Of a stretch of 64,000 nt of DNA, positions 31,271 to 40,117 are shown piece after piece. Positions within the stretch are counted from its first letter, which is position 1; each line of letters begins with the position of its first letter. The notes beneath the pieces are model-generated. The model was not told where the DNA came from. It made no database searches and saw nothing but the letters and a program-made list of their open reading frames with translations. The stretch comes from Erwinia oleae (GTDB lineage Bacteria > Pseudomonadota > Gammaproteobacteria > Enterobacterales > Enterobacteriaceae): assembly GCF_000770305.1 (NCBI RefSeq), contig NZ_JNVB01000020.1, forward strand, positions 1 to 64,000. The letters are read 5' to 3'. The translations under genes were made by a program, and so were the position numbers.

Positions 31271-32176
31271 ATGCAGAGTCAGGATCGTTTGAAAGGCATT
31301 TCGCCCTTTGTCGCCACAGCTGAACACGGCAGCTTTACCGCCGCCGCCGCGTATCTGCACCTGACGCCTTCCGCCGTCAGTAAAAGCATTGCGCGGCTGG
31401 AGGCGCGGCTCGGTTCACTGCTTTTTGAACGCACTACCCGCAGCCTGACGCTGACGGACGCGGGCCAGGCCTTCTATGAAACCTGCACGCGGGTGCTCAA
31501 TGAGCTGCTGGAAGCGGAGTCGGTACTGGCGGCGCAGCGCACCATGCCGTCCGGCAGGCTGCGCATCGCCGTGCCTCATACTTTTGGCCGTATGCGCGTG
31601 ATGCCGTTGCTTACCCCTTTTTGTCAGCAAAACCCGGATATCCAGCTCAATCTTGCCTTCTCGGATCGTTTTGTGGACGTGTTTGAAGAAGGCGTGGATA
31701 TTGCGATACGCATCGGCGGCCCGACGGCGTATCCGCCTTCGCTGGCCTGGCGGTATCTCGGCGACGAGCAGCTGATTTTTTGCGCGGCGCCGCACTATCT
31801 GGCACAGCACGGCACGCCGCAGGATCTTGACGCCCTGAATGAACACCGGGCCATTGTTTACGATCGCGTGGACGGCAGCGCCAGTCCGTGGCGGCTGCCG
31901 CTGCCGGATGGGCGCACAGTAACGCGTAACGTTTCGCACCGCATGGCGCTGGGCGACGGCGAGGCGCAAATGATGGCCGTGTCCGCCGGACTTGGCGTGG
32001 CGCAAATGGCCACCTGGATGATCGAGAAAGAACTCCAGCGTGGCGAGCTGGTGCAGATCCTGCCGGAGGTGGCGGTCAGCGGCCTGCCGCTGTGTCTGGT
32101 CTGGCCGCGCAGGAAACAACTGACGCCAAAAGTTAATGCGTTGCTGAACACCCTGGAAGCATTGCGAATCGCCTGA
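31271..32176 (+). CDS. LysR-family regulator
   Basis: 301-residue LysR-type regulator. The helix-turn-helix is ISPFVATAEHGSFTAAAAYLHLTPSAVSKSIARLEARLGSLLFERTTRSLTLT; the effector-binding domain begins SGRLRIAVPHTFGRMRVMPLL and contains VDVFEEGVDIAIRIGG. It is divergent from the PRISE reductase gene with a LysR-type palindrome in the gap, so it likely regulates that gene and itself in response to an enone or aromatic ligand. Confidence 0.92.
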   Translation: MQSQDRLKGISPFVATAEHGSFTAAAAYLHLTPSAVSKSIARLEARLGSLLFERTTRSLTLTDAGQAFYETCTRVLNELLEAESVLAAQRTMPSGRLRIAVPHTFGRMRVMPLLTPFCQQNPDIQLNLAFSDRFVDVFEEGVDIAIRIGGPTAYPPSLAWRYLGDEQLIFCAAPHYLAQHGTPQDLDALNEHRAIVYDRVDGSASPWRLPLPDGRTVTRNVSHRMALGDGEAQMMAVSAGLGVAQMATWMIEKELQRGELVQILPEVAVSGLPLCLVWPRRKQLTPKVNALLNTLEALRIA

Positions 32177-32193
32177 TCCTGCTTGTTGCATCT

Positions 32194-32226
32194 GTTCATT
32201 TGAACTAAAATAAACATCAAATGAAC
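32194..32226. promoter_or_regulatory. Operator of the RES/Xre toxin-antitoxin operon
   Basis: GTTCATTTGA (32194-32203) and TCAAATGAAC (32217-32226) are perfect 10-bp inverted repeats with a 13-nt AT-rich spacer containing a TAAAAT -10-like element, ending 13 bp before the antitoxin start. Position and symmetry fit autorepression by the antitoxin. Confidence 0.78.
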
Positions 32227-32239
32227 ACGAGGAGGTTTT

Positions 32240-32689
32240 ATGTCGCTCAGCGTTTTTACACCCGGCAGGCGTCATGCCGAAGGCTCGCTGCTGCTCTCGC
32301 TGAATCTGCCTGAGACGCTGCCGGAGGCGCACAGCCGCATCAGCGGCGGGCTGAGCGCGCAGATTTTGCGCCAGACGGCGTCGCTGTCGACGTTTGATGA
32401 GTCCTCGCTGCTGCGTATGTCTGGTATCGATCGCAACACCTACAGCCGCCGTCTGAAGAGTGAACAGGCCTTTTCGCCGGAGCAGAGCGGCAGAGTGTAT
32501 ATGATGATCCGCGTGCTCTCTGCCGCCGGTAAGCTGTTTAACGGCGATATGACCCGCGCCGCCGAGTGGCTTGATACGCCGGCGAAAGGGCTGGGCGGCA
32601 AAAAGCCGGCTGAATTTACCTCCACGCCGCCGGGCGCTGAAGCCGTGATCAACCTGATAGGGCAGATCGAGCACGGCGTCATCACCTGA
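32240..32689 (+). CDS. Xre/MbcA/ParS-type antitoxin (DUF2384)
   Basis: 149-residue antitoxin of a type II pair. The N-terminal half has a helix-turn-helix-like segment (LRQTASLSTFDESSLLRMSGIDRNTYSRRLK). The C-terminal DUF2384 toxin-binding part is EQSGRVYMMIRVLSAAGKLFNGDMTRAAEWLDTPAKGLGGKKPAEF, with the family pattern of a Trp-Leu near the closing helix. GAGGAGG lies upstream. The TGA overlaps the toxin ATG by one base. A palindromic operator precedes it. Confidence 0.9.
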   Translation: MSLSVFTPGRRHAEGSLLLSLNLPETLPEAHSRISGGLSAQILRQTASLSTFDESSLLRMSGIDRNTYSRRLKSEQAFSPEQSGRVYMMIRVLSAAGKLFNGDMTRAAEWLDTPAKGLGGKKPAEFTSTPPGAEAVINLIGQIEHGVIT

Positions 32690-33174
32690 TGGCAACGGTG
32701 TCTTTTTATCGTCTGGTGAAATCGGCTTATGCGGATACCGCGTTTAACGGCTTTGGCGCACTGAACTACGGCGGCCGCTGGAATTCAATTGGGCATTCCT
32801 GCGTCTACCTCGCTTCCAGCCGCTCGCTGTGTGTGCTTGAGCTTCTGGTGCATTTGCGCATCAGCGATCTGGCCGGTCACTATTCGATGCTGTCGCTGAA
32901 GGTGCCGGAGAAGCTGGTTTCCGAACTGGATTTGAACGCGCTCCCTGCCGACTGGCAGCACGATCCCGCGCCGCTTTCAACCAGGGCAATTGGCGATGAG
33001 TGGTTAAACAGTCGCGATCAAGGGCTGGTGTTAAAAGTGCCGAGTACGATCACCGGCGACTGGAACGCGCTGTTCAATCCACTTCATCCTGATGCGGCAG
33101 CGGCGCTGGCAACGGTCTCCGTCGAACCCTTCTTTTTCGACCCGCGTTTTGCGCTGCAACAGGATAAAGAATGA
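32689..33174 (+). CDS. RES-domain toxin
   Basis: 161-residue RES-family toxin; characterised members (Res, MbcT) degrade NAD+ by phosphorolysis or hydrolysis and stop growth. Family residues appear in order: an Arg in NYGGRWNSIGHSCVYLASS, a Glu in LCVLELLVHL, and a Ser in LKVPSTIT, the R-E-S set. Length is normal. Translationally coupled to the antitoxin upstream. Likely intact. Confidence 0.9.
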   Translation: MATVSFYRLVKSAYADTAFNGFGALNYGGRWNSIGHSCVYLASSRSLCVLELLVHLRISDLAGHYSMLSLKVPEKLVSELDLNALPADWQHDPAPLSTRAIGDEWLNSRDQGLVLKVPSTITGDWNALFNPLHPDAAAALATVSVEPFFFDPRFALQQDKE

Positions 33175-33271
33175 CGACAGCGCGCCTGCCCGGGGAATCA
33201 GGCAAGGTCGTAAAAAGGTAAAAAACGCCCTCCCTGGCGCGCGATGCTTTACTCTTCTTCCCGGGCTTCCC

Positions 33272-34582
33272 TTACTTCACCTCAATCAGCTTATCGATAT
33301 CCACGCTGCCCTGCTGAGGCGTGCTTTTCCTGATTTTCGCCACGTCGGCGGCGCTCACCTGTTCTTTCGCCGTATTGCCCCAGCTGGTACGGATCAGATT
33401 TACCACATCCGCCACCTGCCGATCGTTCAGCCGCCAGCCAAAGGCGGGCATGGTAATCGATGACGGCGCGCCTTTCATCGCAGGCAGAGTCGCGCCGCTC
33501 AGTACAATGTGGATGAGCGATGTGGGATCGTCCGCCAGCACCACCGGATTGCCGCGCAGCGCCGGGAAGAAACGCTTGTAGCCGCTGCCGTCGGTTTTAT
33601 GACAGGCGGCGCAGCTATCGACATACACCGACGCGCCCGCCCGGCTGTCGTCGCCCTGCCACAGCGCACGGGCCACCGCGTCATCCTCTGCAAAACCGGT
33701 TTGATTGGGATCGCGTGCCCCAAGCGATTTCAGATAGCGGGCAATCGCCGTCGCGTCCTCCGCACTCAGATGCTGAAGGCTGTGCTGCACGACATCGGTC
33801 ATGCCGCCGAATACCGCGGTGCGATCGTTACGGCCGGTACGCAAAAACTCCACCAGCTCCGCTTCATGCCAGCGCCCCAGCCCGTCGCGGCTGTCGCCTC
33901 GCAAATTGCTGGCGGTCCAGCCGTCAACCGGCGCGCTGCTGCCGGAAAGGTAGTCGCTTCCTTCGCGGTCATTGAGCGCTTTTTCCTGCATGGTGAGGCT
34001 GCGCGGCGTATGACAGGCGCCGCAGTGTCCCAGCCCCTCAACCAGATACTGGCCACGCGCCAGCACCGCGTCTTCTCCCTCAACGGGCTGGAAGGCGTTG
34101 ACGTCCGGCGCGAACAGACCGCGCCAGATAGCCAGCGGCCAGCGCATTGAGAGCGGCCACGGAATATCGCTCTGCTGATTTTCCTGCTCTACCGGCGCAA
34201 CGCCGTGCATAAAATAAGCATACAGCGCGCGCATATCCTCATCGCTGACTACCGCATAAGAGGGATAGGGCATGGCCGGATAGAGCGTGTCGCCGTTTTT
34301 CGCCACGCCGTGACGCACCGCACGCTGGAAGTCGTCGTAGCTGTAGTCGCCGATGCCGGTTTTGTTGTCCGGGGTAATATTGGTCGAGTAAATATTGCCA
34401 ATGGGCGTCGCCATCGACAGGCCGCCCGCAAAAGGCTTGCCGCCCATTTTCGTGTGGCAGGCCACGCAGTCGCCCGCGCGCGCCAGATATTCACCGCGGC
34501 TGATGAGATCCGCGCCGCTCTCGTCCGCCAGCGCGCCGAAGGCAGTTATGCCCAGCACGAGAGCCAGAAGTCGCTTTTTCAT
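33272..34582 (-). CDS. Triheme cytochrome c subunit of a membrane sugar/gluconate dehydrogenase
   Basis: 436-residue periplasmic cytochrome. The signal peptide covers about residues 1-19. Three CxxCH heme sites are seen: CVACH (39-43), CGACH (about 185) and CAACH (about 325). This is the size and heme count of the electron-transfer subunit of gluconate 2-dehydrogenase and related three-subunit dehydrogenases, which pass electrons to ubiquinone. Last gene of a three-gene unit, 9 bp after the flavoprotein gene. The C-terminal helix used for membrane attachment in some members is not obvious. Confidence 0.92.
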   Translation of the reverse strand: MKKRLLALVLGITAFGALADESGADLISRGEYLARAGDCVACHTKMGGKPFAGGLSMATPIGNIYSTNITPDNKTGIGDYSYDDFQRAVRHGVAKNGDTLYPAMPYPSYAVVSDEDMRALYAYFMHGVAPVEQENQQSDIPWPLSMRWPLAIWRGLFAPDVNAFQPVEGEDAVLARGQYLVEGLGHCGACHTPRSLTMQEKALNDREGSDYLSGSSAPVDGWTASNLRGDSRDGLGRWHEAELVEFLRTGRNDRTAVFGGMTDVVQHSLQHLSAEDATAIARYLKSLGARDPNQTGFAEDDAVARALWQGDDSRAGASVYVDSCAACHKTDGSGYKRFFPALRGNPVVLADDPTSLIHIVLSGATLPAMKGAPSSITMPAFGWRLNDRQVADVVNLIRTSWGNTAKEQVSAADVAKIRKSTPQQGSVDIDKLIEVK

Positions 34583-34591
34583 GTGATCGCC

Positions 34592-36373
34592 TTATGCCTG
34601 AACCAGCGGGCCGGGGTTTTTAAGATACTGCTCGCGGATGGCCTTTGCCGACCAGTACGTCAGCGCGGCCAACATGCCGGTTGGGTTATAGCCCAACCCC
34701 TGCGGAAAGGCCGACGCGCCGGGCACAAAGACATTCGGCACGTCCCAGCTTTGCAGATAGCGGTTTACCGCACTGGTTTGCGGATCTTCGCCCATGATCG
34801 CCCCGCCATTCATGTGCGTGGTCTGATAAGTGGTGGTGTCGAAATGGGTTCCCGGCTTTTTCGGCGAGCCGCTGATCAGCACAGGATTCATCGCTTCGGC
34901 GATGTTGTGCATACGATCGTGCATAAATTGCGACATAGTGACGTCGTTTTCCTGCCAGTCGAAGGTCATACGCAACAGCGGCTGCCCGAAGGCATCCTTG
35001 TAATTAGGATCAAGATCGAGATAGTTGTTGCGATAGGACTGGTGCGCGCCGTGGGCATCCATCGAAACGTGATGGGTGTAGTGATCGGCCACCGCCGCTT
35101 TCCACTTACTGCCCCAGTTCGGCGTGCCCGGCGGCGTCGGCAGGCCGGAGATGGGCTTGACGCCCGCCTGATTCACCCAGAAAGGCGAGCCGCCGACGAA
35201 GCCGTACTTGCCGTGATCGAAATTGTCGGCATTAAAATCGTCCACGCCAACGCCCGCGCCGCCTGCCCCGATGAAGTTATTGGTAAACACGTCTTTATTA
35301 AAAAACGCCTTAATGGTGGAGATGTTCTGGTAGGCGAAGTTGCGCCCGACGGTGCCCTGGTTGGTCACCGGATCGTAAGGCTTGCCGATGCCGGAGAGCA
35401 GCATCAGATGCACATTGTGGAACTGAAAAGCGGAGAGGATCACCAGATCGGCGGGCTGCTCAATTTCTCTTCCCAGCGCATCCACATAGGTAACGCCGGT
35501 GGCGCGTTTCTTGTCGGCAGTGAGATTCACGCGCAGCACGTTGGCGTTTTCGCGCAGCTCGAATTTTGTCTCCTGGCGCAGCGCGGGCAGAATATTCACG
35601 TTCGGCGACGCCTTTGAATACATATAGCAGGCATAGCCGCTACAGTAGCCGCAGAAGTTGCACGGCCCCATCTGCGCGCCGTAAGTGTTGGTATACGGGC
35701 CGGAAGTATTGGCCGAGGGCAAATCGTAGGGATGATAGCCCACCGCTTCCGCCGCGCGGGCAAACAGCTGCGCAGAGAACGTTCGCTTCTGCGCAGGCAG
35801 CGGGAAATTTTCTGAGCGATCCGGCGCGAAAGGATTTCCTTTGCCCTTGCCGATCACCTTGCCTTTTACGCTCCACGCCGAACCGGAGGTGCCGAACACC
35901 TTTTCGGCCTTGTCGAAAAAAGGCTCCAGTTCGTCATAGCTGACGCCAAAATCCTGAATGGTCATCCCTTCCGGAATGAATTTTTTGCCGTAGCGCTCTT
36001 CGTAATGGCTGCGCAGTCGCAGCTCGATCGGATCGACGCGAAAATGCACGCCGGACCAGTGCAGGCCCGCGCCGCCGGTGCCGGTGCCCGGCAGGAACGC
36101 GGCAAGCTGGCGGTAGGGCTGAGCGGTTTGCGCCGCGTTATGACGAATGGTCACGGTGCTTTTGGAGAGATCCTGAAACAGCTTTTTGCGGATATTGTAG
36201 GTGAGTTCGTCAATAACCTGCGGATACGCGCCGTCAGGCCAGGTATCACGATGCGGGCCGCGTTCCAGCGCCACCACGTTCAGTCCGGCTTCGGTCAGCT
36301 CCTTCGCCATAATCGAACCCGCCCAGCCAAAACCGACAATCACCGCGTCCGCTTTTTTCATTTCAGTCGCCAT
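34592..36373 (-). CDS. GMC-family flavoprotein dehydrogenase (gluconate 2-dehydrogenase type)
   Basis: 593-residue large subunit. The FAD-binding GFGWAGSIMAKELTEAGLNVVALERG lies at the N-terminus. A Cys-rich segment CNFCGYCSGYACY in the middle is like the iron-sulfur-binding Cys group of FAD-dependent glucose/gluconate dehydrogenases. The C-terminal GMC motif is NVFVPGASAFPQGLGYNPTGML. It has no signal peptide of its own; export is expected by hitch-hiking with the Tat-signal small subunit encoded just upstream. Probably oxidises gluconate to 2-ketogluconate in the periplasm; sorbitol or glucose are alternatives the sequence cannot exclude. Confidence 0.9.
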   Translation of the reverse strand: MATEMKKADAVIVGFGWAGSIMAKELTEAGLNVVALERGPHRDTWPDGAYPQVIDELTYNIRKKLFQDLSKSTVTIRHNAAQTAQPYRQLAAFLPGTGTGGAGLHWSGVHFRVDPIELRLRSHYEERYGKKFIPEGMTIQDFGVSYDELEPFFDKAEKVFGTSGSAWSVKGKVIGKGKGNPFAPDRSENFPLPAQKRTFSAQLFARAAEAVGYHPYDLPSANTSGPYTNTYGAQMGPCNFCGYCSGYACYMYSKASPNVNILPALRQETKFELRENANVLRVNLTADKKRATGVTYVDALGREIEQPADLVILSAFQFHNVHLMLLSGIGKPYDPVTNQGTVGRNFAYQNISTIKAFFNKDVFTNNFIGAGGAGVGVDDFNADNFDHGKYGFVGGSPFWVNQAGVKPISGLPTPPGTPNWGSKWKAAVADHYTHHVSMDAHGAHQSYRNNYLDLDPNYKDAFGQPLLRMTFDWQENDVTMSQFMHDRMHNIAEAMNPVLISGSPKKPGTHFDTTTYQTTHMNGGAIMGEDPQTSAVNRYLQSWDVPNVFVPGASAFPQGLGYNPTGMLAALTYWSAKAIREQYLKNPGPLVQA

Positions 36374-36375
36374 GA

Positions 36376-37104
36376 TTATGTTCTCTCTCCGCGAAGGGAT
36401 ACCGGCGGGAATGGATAGCGCTCGCCGCGTTCCACCCAGTCCATAAAATCTGCGCGCGCACCGGGAAAGTTAATCAGCCGCCAGCCAACCATGCCCTGGT
36501 TGCCGCCGTGGATCGGATCGCTGAAGAAGCCTTCGCGGGTGTTTTGCAGCAGGAAGGTGAAAAAAACCTGCGCGGGGATCTGCCGGAAAGCAACGCTACC
36601 CGCTTCGAAAGCCTGAAGCAGCGCGTCCTGCTGGTCATCGTTCAGTTTTGCGAAGGCTTTGCCGTGCTGCGCCTTTGCCACCTCATCCGCATCGGCGAGG
36701 CCCAGCCGGTACACCTGACGCGGCACCAGCGGAAGCTGATAGCCGAGCAGCTTATCGGCATCGGGATGAAACGGTCCCTGCATATACCAGTTGGCGCCGG
36801 TGGCGTAAGGCGTATTCATCTGGCGGTCGATATACTCCGGCACGCCCGCTTCACGGGCGCCGGGGCCGCGCTCATCGGCGGGGATCAGGCGCGCCACGGC
36901 GGCTTGCAGAAACGCATACTCTTCCGGGGTAAACCATGTGGGCTGATAATCGCGCGCTTTTTGCGGGCCTGACGGTGCGGCGGTGGCAGGCGCCGGTGAG
37001 GCCAGCGCGCCAAGGCCGCTGCTGCCAATCGCCACGGCGGGCGCCAGAGTAATAGTTTTAAGCAGAAAGTCCCGACGGGAACTGCCTCTGTTTTCGTTTG
37101 ACAT
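36376..37104 (-). CDS. Gluconate 2-dehydrogenase subunit 3 family protein (Tat substrate)
   Basis: 242-residue small subunit with a twin-arginine signal ([20 protein letters not shown]), needed to export and assemble the flavoprotein partner. The body has the family pattern [39 protein letters not shown] and ends [16 protein letters not shown]. First gene of the small subunit-flavoprotein-cytochrome unit, with 2-3 nt between it and the next gene, so translationally coupled. Confidence 0.92.
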   Translation of the reverse strand: MSNENRGSSRRDFLLKTITLAPAVAIGSSGLGALASPAPATAAPSGPQKARDYQPTWFTPEEYAFLQAAVARLIPADERGPGAREAGVPEYIDRQMNTPYATGANWYMQGPFHPDADKLLGYQLPLVPRQVYRLGLADADEVAKAQHGKAFAKLNDDQQDALLQAFEAGSVAFRQIPAQVFFTFLLQNTREGFFSDPIHGGNQGMVGWRLINFPGARADFMDWVERGERYPFPPVSLRGERT

Positions 37105-37338
37105 GACATTGCCTTATAACGCGTCGCCTTGATGGGCGATCATGTTTATCGACCCGCCATCCACCGTGCTCAAAAGTGCGTCAGCGCCAGGTGAATGTTA
37201 TCGGTAACAAAGCCGCATATTTTAACAGGTCTTAAGCAAAAATTTATTGTCATGAAACAAAAAAGCACAGATTAATTAACATCACGCACAAATCAGGTCG
37301 GGAAACGCTGCCGCCAGCGCAACCGGCGGCCCGGGCGT

Positions 37339-39897
37339 TTACTCAGGCGGCCCGGCAGCGATCGGCATTGAGGCGTTACCATCGGCGCCGTCCGGAAGAA
37401 TCAGGCCAGCGGCTCCTCCAGCACGCACAGGCGGATTGAACACTTTCAGCCGCGTTTCCGCTGGCTGTGGTCGCCCGAAGTAGTAGCCCTGAAACAGCGT
37501 GCAGCCCTCGATTTTGAGCTGTTCAAACTGCTGGTCGTTCTCCACGCCTTCTGCGGTTATCTGAATATCCAGACTGCGGCTCATTCCGGTAATGGCTCTG
37601 ATGATCGCCAGCGATTCACGGCTTTCGGTCATATCACTGATAAAGGATTTATCAATTTTGATTTTGTCGAAGGGAAACGAGCGCAGGTAGCTCAGTGACG
37701 AATAACCGGTGCCAAAATCATCAAGTGCGATACGCACGCCCAGCGCCTTCAGCTTTTGCAGCGTGCGGATATTTGTCAGCGCATTATCCAGCAGCACCGA
37801 CTCGGTGATCTCCACTTCAAGGCGATGCGCCGCAAGGCCCGACTCTTTCAACGCGGCTTCCACCACCGAAACCAGCGCGCTGTTTTTAAACTGCAACGGA
37901 GAAAGGTTCACCGCCACGCTCTCGCCGCCTGGCCAGGTGGCGGCCTCGCGGCATGCTTCGTACAGCGCGTAAGCTCCCAGCGAGTGGATCAGACCGGTTT
38001 CCTCCGCGACAGGAATAAAATCAAGCGGCATAATCAACCCACGAGAAGGATGATGCCAGCGCATCAGCGCCTCGTAGCCCACGATCTCATGCCCGTTTTC
38101 ATTGGTGATCGGCTGATAATAGAGCCTGAGGTGACGCCGGGTTATCGCTTCGCGCAGATCGTTTTCAATCATCCGCCGCTTGCTCGCCGCTTCACCCATT
38201 TCCGATGAGAAGTGCTCAAAGCGATCGCGTCCATTACGCTTCGCTTCGTAAAGCGCCATATCCGCACAGCGCAGGAGCTGATCGGCCGTGGACAGATCCT
38301 GATCGGAAATCGCGATGCCGACGCTCAGTCCAACCGACAGGTTGTGTCCGTCAACGTTGAAAACCGGCCGGGTCACATCGATAAGCCGACGCGCCACCGC
38401 TTCCGCCTCGTTTAACTGCATGATACCCGGCAGCACAATAGAGAATTCGTCGCCGCCGTTGCGCGCCAGCGTATCCTGTCCGCGCAGCACGCTGCTCAGC
38501 CGTCGGGCCACCATGCGCAGCAGTTCATCGCCAACCTGATGCCCCAGCGCGTCATTGACGTTTTTGAAATTATCCAGATCCAGACAGAGCGTGGCGGTGC
38601 GTTTCCCCACGTCACGATCGGCGCGCAGCGCCTCGTGCAGGCGCTGGCTGAACAGCACGCGGTTAGGCAGGCTGGTGAGATTGTCATGATGCGCCATATG
38701 GTGAATGCGCGCATCGGCGGCGCGCTGGTCGGTAACGTCATCGGCGATCAACAGCACATAATTGGTACGCGCATCGCTGCCGCGCACGATGGAGGCCGAG
38801 GCGCTGATAATCCTGTCGCCAGAGCGCGTCGGCAGCATCTGCTCATTCTTATGCAGTCCTTCATTGCGCTGCGCCGCGCGCGAGAGCTGTGAGAAGTACT
38901 CACACATCTCAGGATCCACGCAGTCAGCAAGCTGGCGGCCCGCTATCTCTTGCTGAGTAATGCCCAGCAGCTGCTCCGCTTTGTTGTTGATGAGCAGGAT
39001 CTCACGCGACACCACGTCCTCCACCATCACGCAGGAGGGAATATTGGCGATAATGGTGTCGAGAAACTTCGACAGTGATGCCATTTTAACGCTGTTCTGC
39101 TCGGCGAGATCTTTTGCGTGCAGGATCTGCTGCTCGTACTCGCGCACTTCGGTACAGTCGCGGGTGATTTTTGAGAAGCCGATCAGCATGCGGGCTTCAT
39201 TGTAAATCGGCTCAATCATCACGTGCGCCCAGAACGCGCTGCCATCCTTACGATAGCGCCAGCCCTGATCCTCAAAGCGGCCGCGGGTCTTCGCCATTTT
39301 CAGGTTGCTGTCCGGGATCTGCGCCAGCCTGTCCTGTGCGCTATAGAAACAGGAGAAGTGTTGGCCTACGATCTCATCGGCGGTATACCCTTTGGCGCGC
39401 CGCGCGCCCGCGTTCCAGTTCACCACCCGGCCATTAATATCAAGCATATAAATGGCGTAGTCGGTTACGCCTTCCACCAGCAGACGAAACTTCTGCTCCT
39501 GCGCACGCTGTTCTGCCAGCGCTTCTCGCTGTTCGGTACAGTCGCGGGTAATTTTGGCGAAGCCGATCAGCGTGCCGTCGTCGTCGCGGATGGCATCAAT
39601 CACCGCATGCGCCCAAAACGCGCTGCCGTCTTTGCGGTAGCGCCAGCCTTCCACGTCGTAACGGCCGGTTTCGCGGGCAATCGCCAGACCGCGCTGCGGC
39701 AGGCCTTTTTCGCGATCTTCCTCGCTGTAAAAAAGAGAAAAGTTTTTGCCGATAACCTCATGCGGCAGATAGCCTTTGGCGCGCTGCGCGCCGGCGTTCC
39801 AGTTCGCCACGGTGCCGTCGGGTTCAAGCATATAGATTGCGTAGTCAATCACGCCTTGTACCAGCAGGCGGTACATCACATCGTTGTTCTCAATCAT
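37339..39897 (-). CDS. PAS-PAS-PAS-GGDEF-EAL cyclic-di-GMP protein
   Basis: 852-residue cytoplasmic signalling protein with no membrane segment. Three PAS domains lie at about residues 8-125, 135-250 and 275-395. The first two are near duplicates (both contain YAIYML, NWNAGA, RAKGY, GWRYRKDGSAFWAH, ITRDCTE). The GGDEF domain (about 405-565) has an intact NGGDEF motif, and the EAL domain (about 580-835) an intact YEALMRWHHP plus DDFGTGYSSLSYL, so both cyclase and phosphodiesterase activities are possible. The upstream neighbour on the strand is dihydroxyacetone kinase; no operon. Input signal unknown. Confidence 0.93.
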   Translation of the reverse strand: MIENNDVMYRLLVQGVIDYAIYMLEPDGTVANWNAGAQRAKGYLPHEVIGKNFSLFYSEEDREKGLPQRGLAIARETGRYDVEGWRYRKDGSAFWAHAVIDAIRDDDGTLIGFAKITRDCTEQREALAEQRAQEQKFRLLVEGVTDYAIYMLDINGRVVNWNAGARRAKGYTADEIVGQHFSCFYSAQDRLAQIPDSNLKMAKTRGRFEDQGWRYRKDGSAFWAHVMIEPIYNEARMLIGFSKITRDCTEVREYEQQILHAKDLAEQNSVKMASLSKFLDTIIANIPSCVMVEDVVSREILLINNKAEQLLGITQQEIAGRQLADCVDPEMCEYFSQLSRAAQRNEGLHKNEQMLPTRSGDRIISASASIVRGSDARTNYVLLIADDVTDQRAADARIHHMAHHDNLTSLPNRVLFSQRLHEALRADRDVGKRTATLCLDLDNFKNVNDALGHQVGDELLRMVARRLSSVLRGQDTLARNGGDEFSIVLPGIMQLNEAEAVARRLIDVTRPVFNVDGHNLSVGLSVGIAISDQDLSTADQLLRCADMALYEAKRNGRDRFEHFSSEMGEAASKRRMIENDLREAITRRHLRLYYQPITNENGHEIVGYEALMRWHHPSRGLIMPLDFIPVAEETGLIHSLGAYALYEACREAATWPGGESVAVNLSPLQFKNSALVSVVEAALKESGLAAHRLEVEITESVLLDNALTNIRTLQKLKALGVRIALDDFGTGYSSLSYLRSFPFDKIKIDKSFISDMTESRESLAIIRAITGMSRSLDIQITAEGVENDQQFEQLKIEGCTLFQGYYFGRPQPAETRLKVFNPPVRAGGAAGLILPDGADGNASMPIAAGPPE

Positions 39898-39983
39898 TTT
39901 TTTCGCCTGGAGCAGAATGGTGGTGCTGTTTTAAAAATTTTTGCACCTGCTTTACGCTGAAATAACGCTGCTTTCAGCCAGGG

Positions 39984-40009
39984 GACAGGTTGTAATGCAG
40001 CAACCTGTC
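39984..40009. repeat. Inverted repeat in the DAK-GGDEF gap
   Basis: GACAGGTTG and CAACCTGTC form a perfect 9-bp stem with an 8-nt loop; the plus strand continues TCCGTTTTATC. Could be a terminator or attenuator; both flanking genes lie on the minus strand, so its role is unclear. Confidence 0.4.
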
Positions 40010-40117
40010 TCCGTTTTATCGGCATAACGAAAAAAACATTCAGAAGAGTTTTTACATCGGGGGAGCGCTGGAGAGGAAAGAGCCGGGCGCCGCCGCGGGC
40101 AGCACCCGGAGGCGGCC

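Noticed and set aside
31415-32695. 426-codon minus-strand open frame
   Set aside because: Antisense to a LysR gene and to the Xre antitoxin, both with clear family motifs; long shadow frames are common in GC-rich DNA.
34205-35617. 470-codon plus-strand open frame
   Set aside because: Antisense to the cytochrome c and GMC dehydrogenase genes; His/Arg-rich product typical of a shadow frame.
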